Shown: positions 49,078 through 60,062, numbered from the stretch's first letter. The stretch is DNA of 64,000 nucleotides from Pseudomonas laurentiana (GCF_014648275.1 NZ_BMQU01000020.1:17153-81152); one strand, 5' to 3'. Made by a program: numbers and translations. Notes: generated from the sequence alone by a model not told the origin.

Positions 49078-50268
49078 TTACAGACCTGCAGCGGCGCGCA
49101 GGGCGTCGGCGCGGTCGGTGCGTTCCCAGGTGAAGGTGGTGAAGGTGTCGTCGCCGACAGTCTTCAACTGCGGCGTGCGACCGAAGTGGCCGTAGGCTGC
49201 GGTTTCCTGGTACATCGGGTGCAGCAGGTCGAGCATGGTGGTGATTGCGTAAGGACGCAGGTCGAAATGCTCGCGAACCAGCTGGATGATCTTGTCATCG
49301 CTGATTTTGCCGGTGCCGAAGGTATTCAGCGAGATCGAAGTCGGCTGGGCGACACCGATCGCGTAGGACACCTGGATCTCGCAGCGGTCAGCCAGACCGG
49401 CGGCGACGATGTTCTTGGCCACGTAGCGGCCGGCGTAGGCGGCGGAACGGTCAACCTTGGATGGGTCTTTACCGGAGAATGCGCCACCACCGTGACGGGC
49501 CATGCCGCCGTAGGTGTCGACGATGATCTTGCGACCGGTCAGGCCGCAGTCACCCACCGGGCCACCGATGATGAAGCTACCGGTCGGGTTGATGTGGTAC
49601 TGGGTGCCTTTGTGCAGCAGTTCGGCAGGCAGGGAGTGCTTGACGATCAGCTCCATCACAGCTTCCTGCAGGTCCTTGTGGGAGACTTCAGGGTTGTGCT
49701 GGGTGGACAGGACGACAGCGTCGATACCGACGACCTTGCCGTCTTCGTAACGGCAGGTGACCTGGGACTTGGCGTCTGGACGCAGCCATGGCAGCAGGCC
49801 GGATTTACGGGCTTCGGCCTGGCGCTGGACCAGACGGTGAGAGAAGCAGATCGGTGCTGGCATCAGCACGTCGGTTTCGTTGCTGGCATAGCCGAACATC
49901 AGGCCCTGGTCGCCTGCGCCCTGGTCTTCCGGCTTGCTGCGGTCAACGCCTTGGGCGATGTCCACGGACTGTTTGCCGATGATGTTCATCACGGCGCAGG
50001 TGGCACCGTCGAAGCCGACGTCGGAGCTGTTGTAGCCGATGTCGATGATGACTTTACGAACGATTTCTTCGAGGTCGACCCAGGCCGATGTGGTGACTTC
50101 GCCAGCAATGATCGCTACGCCGGTTTTCACCATGGTTTCACAAGCGACACGGGCGTATTTGTCCTGGGCGATGATTGCGTCCAGTACGGCGTCCGAAATC
50201 TGGTCGGCGATTTTGTCCGGATGCCCTTCAGACACAGACTCGGACGTGAAAAGGGAGTATTCGCTCAT
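49078..50268 (-). CDS. metK: S-adenosylmethionine synthetase MetK
   Basis: Makes SAM from methionine and ATP. The 396-residue enzyme starts [20 protein letters not shown] with the GHPDK motif, and has [12 protein letters not shown] and [16 protein letters not shown]. It lies 20 bp after the ArsR-methyltransferase gene on the same strand, so the two are one operon, and metK expression probably depends on that regulator's promoter. Confidence 0.98.
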   Translation of the reverse strand: MSEYSLFTSESVSEGHPDKIADQISDAVLDAIIAQDKYARVACETMVKTGVAIIAGEVTTSAWVDLEEIVRKVIIDIGYNSSDVGFDGATCAVMNIIGKQSVDIAQGVDRSKPEDQGAGDQGLMFGYASNETDVLMPAPICFSHRLVQRQAEARKSGLLPWLRPDAKSQVTCRYEDGKVVGIDAVVLSTQHNPEVSHKDLQEAVMELIVKHSLPAELLHKGTQYHINPTGSFIIGGPVGDCGLTGRKIIVDTYGGMARHGGGAFSGKDPSKVDRSAAYAGRYVAKNIVAAGLADRCEIQVSYAIGVAQPTSISLNTFGTGKISDDKIIQLVREHFDLRPYAITTMLDLLHPMYQETAAYGHFGRTPQLKTVGDDTFTTFTWERTDRADALRAAAGL

Positions 50269-50288
50269 CTCGACGGGTTCCTAAATAT

Positions 50289-51284
50289 TTACCGATGGTG
50301 AGTGTTGCCAGTCGGTCGCTGAAAATGGCGGACCTGAATCTGGAAACCATTACGTAAGCCCACATAGAGGCTGTCCCCGGGAGCCAGTCCCGCAGCATTG
50401 GCCCAGCGGGCCAGGTCGTCCTGCTCAAAGCCCAGCCAGAGATCGCCGCAGGCCTCTCTGGCCCAACTCTGGTCGTGGCTGCACAACTCTGTAACCAACA
50501 GGCTGCCGCCTGGTTTGACACGGGTGGCCAGTTGCCGCAGGGCATCGGCCGGGGCACTGAAGTGGTGCAAGACCATATTCAGTACCACGCAGTCGGCGTC
50601 GACATCCGTTGCACTGAGTGCATCGGCCAACTGCAGGTTTACGTTAGCCAGACGTTCACGCTGGCAAACCTGGCGCGCCAGTTCAAGCATGGTCGGGCTG
50701 TTGTCCAAGGCGGTTACCCGCTCGAAACGCTTGGCCAGTTCGGGTAGGAACTCGCCGTCGCCCGGGCCGACTTCCAGCGCGCTGGCGCCGGGTTCGAAGC
50801 TTAGCTTGTCGAGCAGGGTCAGCAGGCTTTCGCGGTACTGTGCGAGGCCGGCAATAAGGTCCTGCTGGGCACGAAACTTTTCTTCTACGCGCTGGAAAAA
50901 ATCCTGGCTGGTGGCGGCGCGGCGTTGCTGCACTTGCGCCATCCGTGCCTGCACCTCGGCCGGCAAGGACAGGCTGTCCACTTCCTCCAGCAACGCAACA
51001 TGCAGTTTGCCCCCCAAGTGAAGGCTGTCGGGCAGGGCTCGGCGGTAGAAAATGGCGTTGCCTTCACGGCGCGTGGCGACCAGAGCAGCTTGGGCCAATA
51101 CCTTCAAGTGATGGCTCATGCCGGACTGACCGATCGCGAAGATCTGTGCCAGTTCCAGTACGCCAAATGAATCGTTGGCCAGCGCACGCAACACATTCAG
51201 TCGCAGCGGGTCGCCGCCGGCCTTGCACAGGGCCGCCAGTTCGTCGCTTTGCTCATGGCGGATTGACGGCACGCGTAGGTTCAT
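50289..51284 (-). CDS. ArsR-family regulator fused to SAM-dependent methyltransferase
   Basis: 331-residue fusion. The N-terminal ArsR-type winged helix (about 10-95; FAIGQSGMSHHLKVLAQA as recognition region) lacks an obvious Cys metal site. The C-terminal class I methyltransferase domain has motif I LEVGPGDGEFLPEL (about 171-184) and LNMVLHHFSAP. In proteobacteria the ArsR-type SahR regulators control SAM-cycle genes and sense SAH. This fusion is upstream of metK and has a 14-bp perfect palindrome 37 bp before its start, so such a role is plausible. Confidence 0.88.
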   Translation of the reverse strand: MNLRVPSIRHEQSDELAALCKAGGDPLRLNVLRALANDSFGVLELAQIFAIGQSGMSHHLKVLAQAALVATRREGNAIFYRRALPDSLHLGGKLHVALLEEVDSLSLPAEVQARMAQVQQRRAATSQDFFQRVEEKFRAQQDLIAGLAQYRESLLTLLDKLSFEPGASALEVGPGDGEFLPELAKRFERVTALDNSPTMLELARQVCQRERLANVNLQLADALSATDVDADCVVLNMVLHHFSAPADALRQLATRVKPGGSLLVTELCSHDQSWAREACGDLWLGFEQDDLARWANAAGLAPGDSLYVGLRNGFQIQVRHFQRPTGNTHHR

Positions 51285-51321
51285 GGGGCGGCAGTCTAGT
51301 CAGCGACCTCACTCGTCGCAA

Positions 51322-51351
51322 GTGCAATATCAAAAAGTTTTGATATTGCAC
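51322..51351. promoter_or_regulatory. 14-bp perfect inverted repeat, likely ArsR-type operator
   Basis: GTGCAATATCAAAA (51322-51335) and its complement (51338-51351) are separated by AG. It lies 37 bp before the ArsR-methyltransferase ATG and 193 bp before tkt, in the divergent region. AT-rich palindromes of this type are usual for ArsR-family dimers. Confidence 0.75.
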
Positions 51352-51543
51352 GATGAGTGGGCTGTGCAAAGGCGTGTCTCGCGACAAATCCGGCTGTTTT
51401 GTCGGGCGATTCGCCAAAACCTGCCCCAATCACAGGAAAATCACCCGACAGCGACCATCCGTCATTGCCCCCGAGCCTGTGACTGGGCGAAAATGGCCGC
51501 CTTTTTCTGTCCCGTTACTTATTCAAGCCCCAGGAGATAAGCG

Positions 51544-53541
51544 ATGCCCAGCCGTCGTGAGCGTGCCAACGCCATTCGTGCCCTCAGCATGGATGCCGTG
51601 CAAAAGGCCAACAGCGGCCACCCAGGTGCCCCTATGGGCATGGCGGATATCGCCGAAGTTCTTTGGCGTGACTACCTGAAGCACAACCCGAGCAACCCTG
51701 CGTTTGCCGACCGTGACCGCTTCGTGCTGTCCAACGGCCACGGTTCGATGCTGATTTACTCGCTGCTGCACCTGACCGGCTACGACCTGTCGATCGACGA
51801 CCTGAAGAACTTCCGTCAGCTGCACAGCCGTACCCCGGGCCACCCGGAGTATGGGTATACCCCAGGTGTCGAGACCACCACTGGCCCGCTCGGTCAGGGC
51901 CTGGCCAACGCCGTGGGCTTTGCCATCGCCGAGAAGGTGCTGGGCGCCCAGTTCAACCGTGAAGGCCATAACGTCGTTGACCACCACACCTATGTGTTCC
52001 TGGGTGATGGCTGCATGATGGAAGGCATTTCCCATGAAGTCGCCTCCCTGGCCGGCACTCTGGGCTTGGGTAAGCTGATTGCCTTCTACGATGACAACGG
52101 TATCTCCATCGACGGTGAAGTCGAGGGCTGGTTCACCGACGACACGCCAAAGCGTTTCGAAGCCTACAACTGGCAGGTGATCCGCAACGTCAACGGTCAC
52201 GATGCCGACGAGATTAAGACCGCCATCGAGACCGCTCGCAAGAGCGAGCAGCCAACCCTGATCTGCTGCAAGACCATCATTGGTTTCGGTTCGCCGAACA
52301 AGCAGGGCAAGGAAGACTGCCATGGTGCTCCACTGGGTAACGACGAAATCGCCCTGGCGCGCAAAGCGCTGAACTGGAACCACGGTCCGTTCGAGATCCC
52401 GGCCGACATCTATGCCGAGTGGGACGCCAAGGAAGCTGGCAAGGCCGTTGAGGCACAGTGGAACGCACGCTTTGACGCCTACGCCGCAGCCTTCCCTGAG
52501 CTGGCCAGCGAACTGAAGCGTCGCCTGAGCGGTGAGCTGCCTGCCGATTTCTCGGAAAAGGCCGCTGCCTACATCGCCGACGTTGCGGCAAAGGGCGAAA
52601 CCATCGCCAGCCGCAAGGCCAGCCAGAACGCACTGAATGCCTTCGGCCCGTTGCTGCCTGAGTTCCTTGGCGGTTCGGCTGACCTGGCCGGCTCCAACCT
52701 GACCCTGTGGAAAGGCTGCAAGGGTGTCAGCGCTGAAGACGCCAGTGGCAACTACATGTTCTACGGCGTACGTGAGTTCGGCATGAGCGCCATCATGAAC
52801 GGCGTGGCCCTGCACGGTGGTTTCGTACCGTACGGCGCAACCTTCCTGATCTTCATGGAATACGCCCGCAATGCCGTTCGCATGTCGGCGTTGATGAAGA
52901 AGCGTGTGCTGTATGTGTTCACCCACGACTCCATCGGTCTGGGCGAAGACGGCCCGACTCACCAGCCGATCGAGCAACTGGCCAGCCTGCGCTGCACACC
53001 GAACCTGGACACCTGGCGTCCGGCCGATGCGGTCGAGTCGGCGGTGGCCTGGAAGTTCGCCATTGAGCGTAATGACGGCCCGTCGGCACTGATCTTCTCG
53101 CGTCAGAACCTGCCGCACCAGGCTCGTGATACGGCTCAAGTGGCTGACATCGCGCGTGGTGGTTATGTCCTCAAGGACAGCGTTGGCGAGCCAGAGCTGA
53201 TCCTGATCGCCACCGGTTCGGAAGTGGGTCTGGCTGTTCAGGCCTATGACAAACTGACTGAGCAGGGCCGCAAGGTCCGTGTGGTATCGATGCCTTGCAC
53301 CACCGTGTTCGATGCCCAGGACGCTGGCTACAAGCAAGCCGTACTGCCGGTCGAAGTCGGTGCACGTATCGCCATCGAAGCTGCTCACGCGGACTTCTGG
53401 TACAAGTACGTGGGTCTGGAAGGTCGCATCATCGGCATGACCACCTTCGGCGAGTCGGCGCCTGCGCCAGCCCTGTTCGAAGAGTTCGGTTTCACCCTGG
53501 AGAACATCCTGGGCACCGCCGAAGAGCTGCTGGAAGACTGA
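51544..53541 (+). CDS. tkt: transketolase
   Basis: Thiamine-diphosphate enzyme transferring two-carbon units in the pentose phosphate and related pathways. The 665-residue protein has the N-terminal [20 protein letters not shown], the TPP motif [12 protein letters not shown] (about 154-165), and the central [19 protein letters not shown]. It has AGGAGA 6-11 nt upstream of the ATG. It is the first gene of the tkt-epd-pgk block and is divergent from the ArsR-methyltransferase gene. Confidence 0.97.
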   Translation: MPSRRERANAIRALSMDAVQKANSGHPGAPMGMADIAEVLWRDYLKHNPSNPAFADRDRFVLSNGHGSMLIYSLLHLTGYDLSIDDLKNFRQLHSRTPGHPEYGYTPGVETTTGPLGQGLANAVGFAIAEKVLGAQFNREGHNVVDHHTYVFLGDGCMMEGISHEVASLAGTLGLGKLIAFYDDNGISIDGEVEGWFTDDTPKRFEAYNWQVIRNVNGHDADEIKTAIETARKSEQPTLICCKTIIGFGSPNKQGKEDCHGAPLGNDEIALARKALNWNHGPFEIPADIYAEWDAKEAGKAVEAQWNARFDAYAAAFPELASELKRRLSGELPADFSEKAAAYIADVAAKGETIASRKASQNALNAFGPLLPEFLGGSADLAGSNLTLWKGCKGVSAEDASGNYMFYGVREFGMSAIMNGVALHGGFVPYGATFLIFMEYARNAVRMSALMKKRVLYVFTHDSIGLGEDGPTHQPIEQLASLRCTPNLDTWRPADAVESAVAWKFAIERNDGPSALIFSRQNLPHQARDTAQVADIARGGYVLKDSVGEPELILIATGSEVGLAVQAYDKLTEQGRKVRVVSMPCTTVFDAQDAGYKQAVLPVEVGARIAIEAAHADFWYKYVGLEGRIIGMTTFGESAPAPALFEEFGFTLENILGTAEELLED

Positions 53542-53697
53542 TCTCGCTGAGCAGTGGGGGCTGGTGTTGGCGTCATTGCTGGCAACCAGCACCCACAGGC
53601 TACCGCGCAGATTCCTGTGGGCGGTGGCGTGCCAGTGACTGAGCGCGCCTCACTCTCCACAGGCTGCAGAATAACGCTTCTGTTCCGTGAGCATTCT

Positions 53698-54765
53698 ATG
53701 TCCCAACCGCGCCCTTATAGAGTTGCACTCAACGGCTATGGCCGTATCGGTCGTTGTGTCTTGCGTGCTTTGTTCGAGCGCGGGTCGAAGGCCGGTTTCG
53801 AGATTGTTGCCTTGAACGACCTGGCCGATCAGGCCAGCCTCGAATACCTGACACGCTTTGACTCCACCCACGGGCGTTTCCCCGGTGAGGTGAAGGTCGA
53901 CGGCGATTGCCTGCATATCAACGGCGACTGCGTGAAAGTGCTACGCAGTGCGACCCCGGAAGGTATCGACTGGGCGGCACTGGATATCGATCTGGTGCTG
54001 GAGTGTTCCGGTGCCTATAACACCCGCGCCGATGGCCAACGGTTTCTTGATGCCGGTGCGCCACGTGTGCTGTTTTCCCAGCCGATGGCGAGCGAGTCGG
54101 ATGTCGACGCCACCATCGTCTATGGCATCAACCAGGACTGCCTGACCGGGCATGAGCGTCTGGTATCGAACGCATCCTGTACCACCAACTGCGGTGTACC
54201 GTTGTTGCGGGTACTGGATGAGGCCTTTGGCCTTGAGTATGTGTCGATCACGACCATTCACTCAGCGATGAACGATCAGCCGGTCATTGACGCCTATCAC
54301 CATGAAGACCTGCGCCGCACGCGTTCGGCGTTCCAGTCCGTGATTCCGGTTTCCACTGGCCTGGCGCGAGGTATCGAGCGCCTGTTGCCGGAACTTGCCG
54401 GTAGAATCCAGGCCAAAGCGGTACGGGTACCGACGGTGAACGTTTCGTGCCTGGATATTACCCTGCAGACCTCTCGCGACACTGATGCCGCGCAGGTCAA
54501 CCAGGTGCTCCGTGAAGCGGCCCTGAGTGGCCCGCTGCACGGTCTGCTGGCCTACACTGAATTGCCGCATGCCAGCTGCGACTTTAACCATGACCCGCAT
54601 TCGGCCATTGTCGATGCCAGCCAGACCCGCGTTTCCGGCCCCCGGCTGGTGAACCTGCTGGCCTGGTTCGACAACGAATGGGGGTTCGCTAACCGCATGC
54701 TCGACGTCGCCGGTCATTACCTGCGTGTCGCCGACCCTACTTGCACCACTCGTAAACAGCCCTGA
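53698..54765 (+). CDS. epd: erythrose-4-phosphate dehydrogenase Epd
   Basis: GAPDH-like enzyme oxidising erythrose-4-phosphate to 4-phosphoerythronate, the first step of pyridoxal phosphate synthesis. The ATG at 53698 (MSQPRPYRVALNGYGRIGRC) gives 355 residues. The Rossmann GYGRIGR and the catalytic ASCTTNC are intact; HSAMNDQPVIDAYH is characteristic of Epd rather than glycolytic GAPDH. It precedes pgk by 12 bp, as in the E. coli epd-pgk-fba order. Confidence 0.95.
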   Translation: MSQPRPYRVALNGYGRIGRCVLRALFERGSKAGFEIVALNDLADQASLEYLTRFDSTHGRFPGEVKVDGDCLHINGDCVKVLRSATPEGIDWAALDIDLVLECSGAYNTRADGQRFLDAGAPRVLFSQPMASESDVDATIVYGINQDCLTGHERLVSNASCTTNCGVPLLRVLDEAFGLEYVSITTIHSAMNDQPVIDAYHHEDLRRTRSAFQSVIPVSTGLARGIERLLPELAGRIQAKAVRVPTVNVSCLDITLQTSRDTDAAQVNQVLREAALSGPLHGLLAYTELPHASCDFNHDPHSAIVDASQTRVSGPRLVNLLAWFDNEWGFANRMLDVAGHYLRVADPTCTTRKQP

Positions 54766-54777
54766 AGGACTGCATTC

Positions 54778-55941
54778 ATGACCGTTTTGAAGATGACCGA
54801 CCTCGATCTGCACGGTAAGCGCGTACTGATCCGCGAAGACCTCAACGTTCCTGTCAAGGACGGTGTGGTTGCCAGCGATGCGCGTATCCTTGCTTCGCTG
54901 CCGACCATCAAGCTGGCCTTGGAAAAGGGTGCGGCCGTGATGGTTTGCTCTCACCTTGGCCGTCCGAGCGAGGGTGAGTTCTCCGCTGAGAACAGCCTCA
55001 AGCCGGTTGCCGACTACTTGAGCAGGGCGCTGGGTCGTGATGTGCCGCTGATTGCCGATTACCTCGACGGCGTTGAGGTCAAGGCCGGTGATGTCGTGCT
55101 GTTCGAGAACGTGCGCTTCAACAAAGGCGAGAAAAAGAACGCCGATGAGCTGGCCCAGAAGTACGCCGCCCTGTGCGACGTCTTCGTCATGGATGCCTTC
55201 GGTACCGCCCACCGCGCCGAGGGTTCGACCCACGGCGTTGCCAAGTTCGCCAAGGTCGCTGCGGCGGGCCCCTTGCTGGCTGCTGAGCTGGATGCGCTGG
55301 GCAAGGCACTGGGTGCCCCGGCCAAGCCAATGGCGGCCATCGTTGCCGGCTCCAAGGTCTCCACCAAGCTGGACGTATTGAACAGCCTGAGCCAGATCTG
55401 TGACCAACTGATCGTCGGTGGCGGCATCGCCAATACCTTCCTGGCGGCAGCAGGCTACAACGTCGGCAAGTCGCTGTACGAGCCTGATCTGGTTGAAACC
55501 GCCAAAGCCATTGCTGCCAAGGTGAGCGTACCGCTGCCGGTGGATGTGGTGGTGGCCAAGGCGTTCGCGGAAAGTGCCGCTGCAACCGTCAAGGCTGTTG
55601 CTGACGTTGCCGATGACGACATGATCCTCGACATCGGGCCGAAGACCGCCGAGCACTTCGCCGAGCTGCTGAAGTCGTCCAAGACCATTCTCTGGAACGG
55701 TCCGGTGGGTGTCTTCGAGTTCGACCAGTTCGGTAACGGTACCAAGGTGCTGGCGCACGCCATTGCGCAGAGCGCAGCATTCTCCATCGCCGGTGGTGGC
55801 GACACCCTGGCAGCGATCGACAAGTATGGCGTCGGTGCCGATATCTCCTACATTTCTACCGGTGGTGGTGCCTTCCTCGAGTTCGTCGAGGGTAAAGTCC
55901 TGCCGGCGGTCGATATGCTGGAACAGCGGGCCAAGGCCTGA
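54778..55941 (+). CDS. pgk: phosphoglycerate kinase
   Basis: Glycolytic/gluconeogenic enzyme interconverting 1,3-bisphosphoglycerate and 3-phosphoglycerate. The 387-residue protein has [16 protein letters not shown] at about 14-29, [12 protein letters not shown], and the C-terminal nucleotide motif [11 protein letters not shown]. It follows epd by 12 bp with its own ribosome-binding site. Confidence 0.98.
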   Translation: MTVLKMTDLDLHGKRVLIREDLNVPVKDGVVASDARILASLPTIKLALEKGAAVMVCSHLGRPSEGEFSAENSLKPVADYLSRALGRDVPLIADYLDGVEVKAGDVVLFENVRFNKGEKKNADELAQKYAALCDVFVMDAFGTAHRAEGSTHGVAKFAKVAAAGPLLAAELDALGKALGAPAKPMAAIVAGSKVSTKLDVLNSLSQICDQLIVGGGIANTFLAAAGYNVGKSLYEPDLVETAKAIAAKVSVPLPVDVVVAKAFAESAAATVKAVADVADDDMILDIGPKTAEHFAELLKSSKTILWNGPVGVFEFDQFGNGTKVLAHAIAQSAAFSIAGGGDTLAAIDKYGVGADISYISTGGGAFLEFVEGKVLPAVDMLEQRAKA

Positions 55942-55973
55942 ATCGCGCAGTGCCTGGCAAAGGGAGCAACCTG

Positions 55974-56192
55974 ATGGTCAAGCTATTGCCTGTGATGACC
56001 CTCGCTGCTGTGCTGAGCGGATGCTCCAGTACCGCAGCGCCTGAGGCGGATCAGGCCAGTGCTTTGAAGGGCGGGTGCTACCAGTCTGAATGGCAGGCCG
56101 AAACCGCGCCGGTCATCAGCAAGCGGCTTGGCCCGGATGGCCTGGAAAAATATGACGACGAGCATCAGCGTCAGGCGCGCGGTTGCCCTTGA
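55974..56192 (+). CDS. small lipoprotein
   Basis: 72-residue product from ATG 55974 (MVKLLPVMTLAAVLSGCSST) with lipobox LSGC. A GGGAG ribosome-binding site lies about 8 nt upstream. The mature part is 55 or so residues with two Cys (GGCYQSEW and RGCP at the end), suggesting a possible disulfide. Function unknown; similar small genes lie between pgk and fba in other pseudomonads. Confidence 0.75.
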   Translation: MVKLLPVMTLAAVLSGCSSTAAPEADQASALKGGCYQSEWQAETAPVISKRLGPDGLEKYDDEHQRQARGCP

Positions 56193-56241
56193 GCGATTCA
56201 ATGCAACCTGCTGAGCGTATTGTGGTCTTAGAGGACATTTG

Positions 56242-56562
56242 ATGAAAGGCGTTCTGGCCCTGATGGGCCTGGCGACACTGGCAGGCTGCGTGAGTCATCC
56301 GCAGCCTGTTGCGGGTAACTGGACGCGCTGGGTGTGCGACAGTCAGGCGGAAGTGTTCTGGCGCTTTGCCGATAGCCACCAGCAGTCCATGGATGTTCGA
56401 TTGGGCGGCGGTGACCGTGTCTATCGGCTCAAGCCTGAGCCGGGGGCTTCCGGAGCGTTGTACAGCGATGGTGTATTGGCCTTCCACACCCAGGGTAACG
56501 AAGGCCTGGTGTACTGGGTTGCAACCAACGATTTGATAGGGCGGGGCTGTAAGGCACCGTGA
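56242..56562 (+). CDS. mliC: MliC-like lysozyme-inhibitor lipoprotein
   Basis: 106-residue lipoprotein with lipobox LAGC (MKGVLALMGLATLAGCVSHP). The body matches the MliC family (membrane-bound inhibitor of c-type lysozyme) in RWVCDSQAEVFWRF and the C-terminal GRGCKAP, with the two Cys typical of the fold. The start is the ATG at 56242 with GAGG upstream, rather than the TTG 3 bp before. It stands between pgk and fba. Confidence 0.7.
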   Translation: MKGVLALMGLATLAGCVSHPQPVAGNWTRWVCDSQAEVFWRFADSHQQSMDVRLGGGDRVYRLKPEPGASGALYSDGVLAFHTQGNEGLVYWVATNDLIGRGCKAP

Positions 56563-56662
56563 CTGGCCGGGCCAGCTTGCGCTGGTCCACACTACTTGAA
56601 TAGCGGCCGCCGCTACGGCAGGCTTGCACGATTAACGACCCTCGTCGGGAGAGACACATAAC

Positions 56663-57727
56663 ATGGCACTCATTAGCATGCGCCAGATGCTGGACCACGC
56701 CGCTGAATTTGGCTACGGCGTTCCAGCTTTCAACGTCAACAACCTTGAGCAAATGCGCGCCATCATGGAAGCGGCCGACAAGACCGACTCCCCGGTGATC
56801 GTCCAGGCTTCGGCCGGTGCCCGTAAGTACGCTGGTGCTCCGTTCCTGCGTCACCTGATCCTGGCCGCGATCGAAGAATTCCCGCACATTCCGGTGTGCA
56901 TGCACCAGGACCACGGCACCAGCCCGGATGTCTGCCAGCGTTCGATTCAGCTGGGTTTCAGTTCGGTCATGATGGACGGCTCGCTGGGTGAAGACGGCAA
57001 GACGCCAACCGACTACGAGTACAACGTTCGCGTTACCCAGCAGACCGTGGCCTTGGCTCACGCCTGTGGCGTTTCCGTGGAAGGTGAGTTGGGCTGCCTC
57101 GGCTCGCTGGAAACCGGTATGGCCGGTGAAGAAGACGGCGTCGGTGCAGAAGGCGTGCTGGATCACAGCCAGATGCTGACCGATCCGGAAGAAGCGGCCG
57201 ATTTCGTCAAGAAGACGCAGGTCGATGCACTGGCCATTGCTATTGGCACCAGCCACGGCGCCTACAAGTTCACCAAGCCACCCACCGGTGACATCCTGGC
57301 AATCGAGCGCATCAAGGAAATCCACAAGCGTATTCCTAACACTCACCTGGTGATGCACGGTTCCTCTTCGGTTCCGCAAGAGTGGCTGGCGATCATCAAC
57401 CAGTACGGCGGCGAGATCAAAGAGACCTACGGCGTGCCGGTTGAAGAAATCGTCGAAGGCATCAAGTACGGCGTGCGCAAGGTCAACATCGATACCGACT
57501 TGCGTCTGGCTTCCACCGGTGCCATGCGCCGTCACATGGCGATGAACCCAAGCGAGTTCGACCCTCGCAAGTTCTTCGCTGAAACCGTCAAGGCCATGCG
57601 TGATGTCTGCATCGCCCGTTACGAAGCCTTCGGTACCGCCGGCAATGCCTCGAAGATCAAGCCGATCTCCCTGGAAGGCATGTACCAGCGTTACGCCAAA
57701 GGTGAGCTGGCCGCCAAGGTCAACTAA
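56663..57727 (+). CDS. fba: class II fructose-1,6-bisphosphate aldolase
   Basis: Zinc-dependent aldolase of glycolysis and gluconeogenesis, 354 residues. Zinc-ligand region [10 protein letters not shown] near 80-89, [20 protein letters not shown], and [12 protein letters not shown] are family signatures. A ribosome-binding GGGAGAG precedes the ATG. It completes the tkt-epd-pgk-fba block and is followed by a terminator. Confidence 0.97.
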   Translation: MALISMRQMLDHAAEFGYGVPAFNVNNLEQMRAIMEAADKTDSPVIVQASAGARKYAGAPFLRHLILAAIEEFPHIPVCMHQDHGTSPDVCQRSIQLGFSSVMMDGSLGEDGKTPTDYEYNVRVTQQTVALAHACGVSVEGELGCLGSLETGMAGEEDGVGAEGVLDHSQMLTDPEEAADFVKKTQVDALAIAIGTSHGAYKFTKPPTGDILAIERIKEIHKRIPNTHLVMHGSSSVPQEWLAIINQYGGEIKETYGVPVEEIVEGIKYGVRKVNIDTDLRLASTGAMRRHMAMNPSEFDPRKFFAETVKAMRDVCIARYEAFGTAGNASKIKPISLEGMYQRYAKGELAAKVN

Positions 57728-57742
57728 GCCTGGTAACCCGGA

Positions 57743-57766
57743 AAACCCGCAGCGATGCGGGTTTTT
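57743..57766 (+). terminator. intrinsic terminator after fba
   Basis: AAACCCGC and GCGGGTTT pair across a 6-nt loop and are followed by TTT, 16 bp past the fba stop. Confidence 0.9.
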
Positions 57767-57941
57767 CGTTTTTGCGAGCCAAGCACAGGAGCGTGTTGGC
57801 CCGTTCGGACAGACCGTTAGTCGGTGAGCGCCCGTTTCATTACGTGATAACAAGGTGCCGGCTTCAGATTTGTTGCTGCCACGACTAGAGTTAGGTTCAG
57901 ATTTCAGCCGAAGTAGAGTTCGGTCTCATAAGAGAAGCAGC

Positions 57942-60062
57942 ATGGATTGCGCGCATACTCAGCATCAGAACGGCAACTCGGTGTTGCTGGTCGTTGATGA
58001 TTACCCTGAAAACCTGATCAGCATGCGGGCGCTGTTGGCTCGGCAAGACTGGCAGGTACTGACGGCAAGCTCCGGGAGAGAAGCGCTGAGCGCGCTGCTC
58101 GAGCATGAAGTGGACCTCGTACTGCTTGATGTGCAAATGCCGGAGATGGATGGATTCGAAGTGGCTCGCCTGATGCGTGGCAGCCAGCGTACACGCATGA
58201 CCCCGATTATATTCCTGACGGCCAACGAGCAGTCCCAGGCGGCTGTGCTCAAGGGCTATGCCAACGGGGCGGTCGATTACCTGTTCAAGCCTTTTGACCC
58301 GCAAATACTCAAGCCCAAGGTGCAGGCCCTGCTTGAGCAGCAGCGCAATCGCCGTGAGCTGCAACGCCTGAGTCGTGATCTGGAAGCGGCACGTGCCTTC
58401 AATGCTTCGGTGCTTGAAAATGCCGCTGAAGGCATTTTGGTGGTGGCCGAAAATGGCGTCATCGAGTTTGCCAATCCGGCGATTTCGCGCTTGCTTGAAA
58501 CACCGGTTGAGCGCTTGCAGGGTGCGGGTTTGCTGACGTTTCTACAGGCACCAGAGGTGCCGGCCTGGCGCGACTCCGCGTTCTATCAGGCTTACCTGAG
58601 CCGTGAAATCTACCGACTGCATGATGCCGTGCTACGTACCGAGCGCGGTCAGTTGCTGCCAGCGGCATTGTCCTGTGCCCCACTGCCCGGCGAGCAGCAG
58701 GCGATGGTTGTTACGGTGCTGGACATGTCGGTGGTGCGCAGCCTGCACCAGCAGCTTGAGTATCAGGCGATTACTGATCCGCTGACCGGCCTGCTTAACC
58801 GCCGCGGGTTCTGTCAGGCAGCAGAAAGCGTGTTGCTGCGCAGTGAGCATTCCCAAAAAGCTCAGGCCTTGATGTACCTGGATCTGGATGGCTTCAAACG
58901 TGTCAACGATACGCTAGGGCATGACGCCGGCGACCGAGTGTTGCACTGGGTGGCCGAGCAATTGAAGGATTGCCTGGGGGCGCATGCGATCCTGGGGCGC
59001 ATGGGGGGCGATGAATTTACAGCCCTGCTGGATGCGTTGGAGTACCCGGAGCAGGCCGCTCGCTTTGCCGAAAAACTGATCGAGCGGATGTCGATCTGCC
59101 AGCTGATCGATGGCATGGAAGTCACCTTGGGTGTCAGCATCGGCATTGCAACGTGTCCCGACTGTGATGCCAGCCTTTCCGAGTTGCTGCGTGCTGCTGA
59201 CGCTGCAATGTACGCTGCCAAGCAGGCAGGTCGTCAGCAGTACCGCTATTACGACCAGGAGCTCAATGGCCGCGCACGTTCACGCCTGATGCTCGAAGAC
59301 AGCGTGCGTGACGCCATCGAGAACCGAGACTTCACGCTGGTCTATCAACCACAGGTTGCATTTGCCGACGGTCGCCTGCGCGGTTTTGAGGCATTGCTGC
59401 GTTGGCAGCATCCAAGTGTGGGTGATGTGCCGCCCGGGTTGTTCATTCCCTTGCTGGAGGAGGCGCGGCTGATTACCCGGCTGGCCAGTTGGATCTATCA
59501 GCAGGGTGCTGCGCAACGAAAGGCCTGGGGGGATATTTTTGCGCCTGAGGTCGTGTTGAGTATCAGCCTGAGTCGTGCCCAGTTTTCGATGCCGAACCTG
59601 GCCGACGAGCTTGGGCGGGTCATTCAGGGCCATGGGCTGATCCCCGCGCAGTTGGAGGTAGAGGTCGCTGAAACCTCACTGAACTTCAGTAACGATATCG
59701 CGCTCAAGCAGTTGCACCGCTTGCGGCATTTAGGTGTGCGGGTAGCGCTGGACGACTTTGGCGCTGGCGACTGTTCGTTGCGCATGCTGCGCGATTTACC
59801 GATAGATACCCTTAAACTCGATCGTCATCTGGTCGCCAGGTTGCCTGAGTCGACGATGGATGCAGGACTGGTTCGCACGGTCATCGAGTTGTGTCGGCAG
59901 TATGGAATCAGCGTGATTGCCGAGGGTGTCGAGTCCCGCGCTCAGGCTGATTGGCTGCAGGCCAATGGTTGTGAGTACGTGCAGGGTTTCTTGGTGGCGC
60001 GACCTCTGATGACCGAAGATGCGGGGGCTTTCCCGGCGTTTTTTGACTGGAAACGCCTGTAG
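57942..60062 (+). CDS. response regulator with PAS, GGDEF and EAL domains
   Basis: 706-residue c-di-GMP signalling protein. Receiver at about 15-130 (Asp in LLDVQMPEMDGF), PAS-like sensor at about 155-265, GGDEF domain with an intact GGDEF near 355, EAL domain with GFEALLRWQHP near 482 and AEGVESR. The RxxD inhibitory site five residues before GGDEF is missing. EAL metal ligands look mostly preserved (ETSLNFSND, LDDFGAGD). No kinase gene is adjacent. The ATG at 57942 is chosen over an in-frame ATG at 57855, where only unmatched residues would be added. Confidence 0.93.
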   Translation: MDCAHTQHQNGNSVLLVVDDYPENLISMRALLARQDWQVLTASSGREALSALLEHEVDLVLLDVQMPEMDGFEVARLMRGSQRTRMTPIIFLTANEQSQAAVLKGYANGAVDYLFKPFDPQILKPKVQALLEQQRNRRELQRLSRDLEAARAFNASVLENAAEGILVVAENGVIEFANPAISRLLETPVERLQGAGLLTFLQAPEVPAWRDSAFYQAYLSREIYRLHDAVLRTERGQLLPAALSCAPLPGEQQAMVVTVLDMSVVRSLHQQLEYQAITDPLTGLLNRRGFCQAAESVLLRSEHSQKAQALMYLDLDGFKRVNDTLGHDAGDRVLHWVAEQLKDCLGAHAILGRMGGDEFTALLDALEYPEQAARFAEKLIERMSICQLIDGMEVTLGVSIGIATCPDCDASLSELLRAADAAMYAAKQAGRQQYRYYDQELNGRARSRLMLEDSVRDAIENRDFTLVYQPQVAFADGRLRGFEALLRWQHPSVGDVPPGLFIPLLEEARLITRLASWIYQQGAAQRKAWGDIFAPEVVLSISLSRAQFSMPNLADELGRVIQGHGLIPAQLEVEVAETSLNFSNDIALKQLHRLRHLGVRVALDDFGAGDCSLRMLRDLPIDTLKLDRHLVARLPESTMDAGLVRTVIELCRQYGISVIAEGVESRAQADWLQANGCEYVQGFLVARPLMTEDAGAFPAFFDWKRL

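Noticed and set aside
51523-53592. 689-codon minus-strand frame opposite transketolase
   Set aside because: Shadow of tkt produced by codon bias; the tkt frame is conserved throughout.
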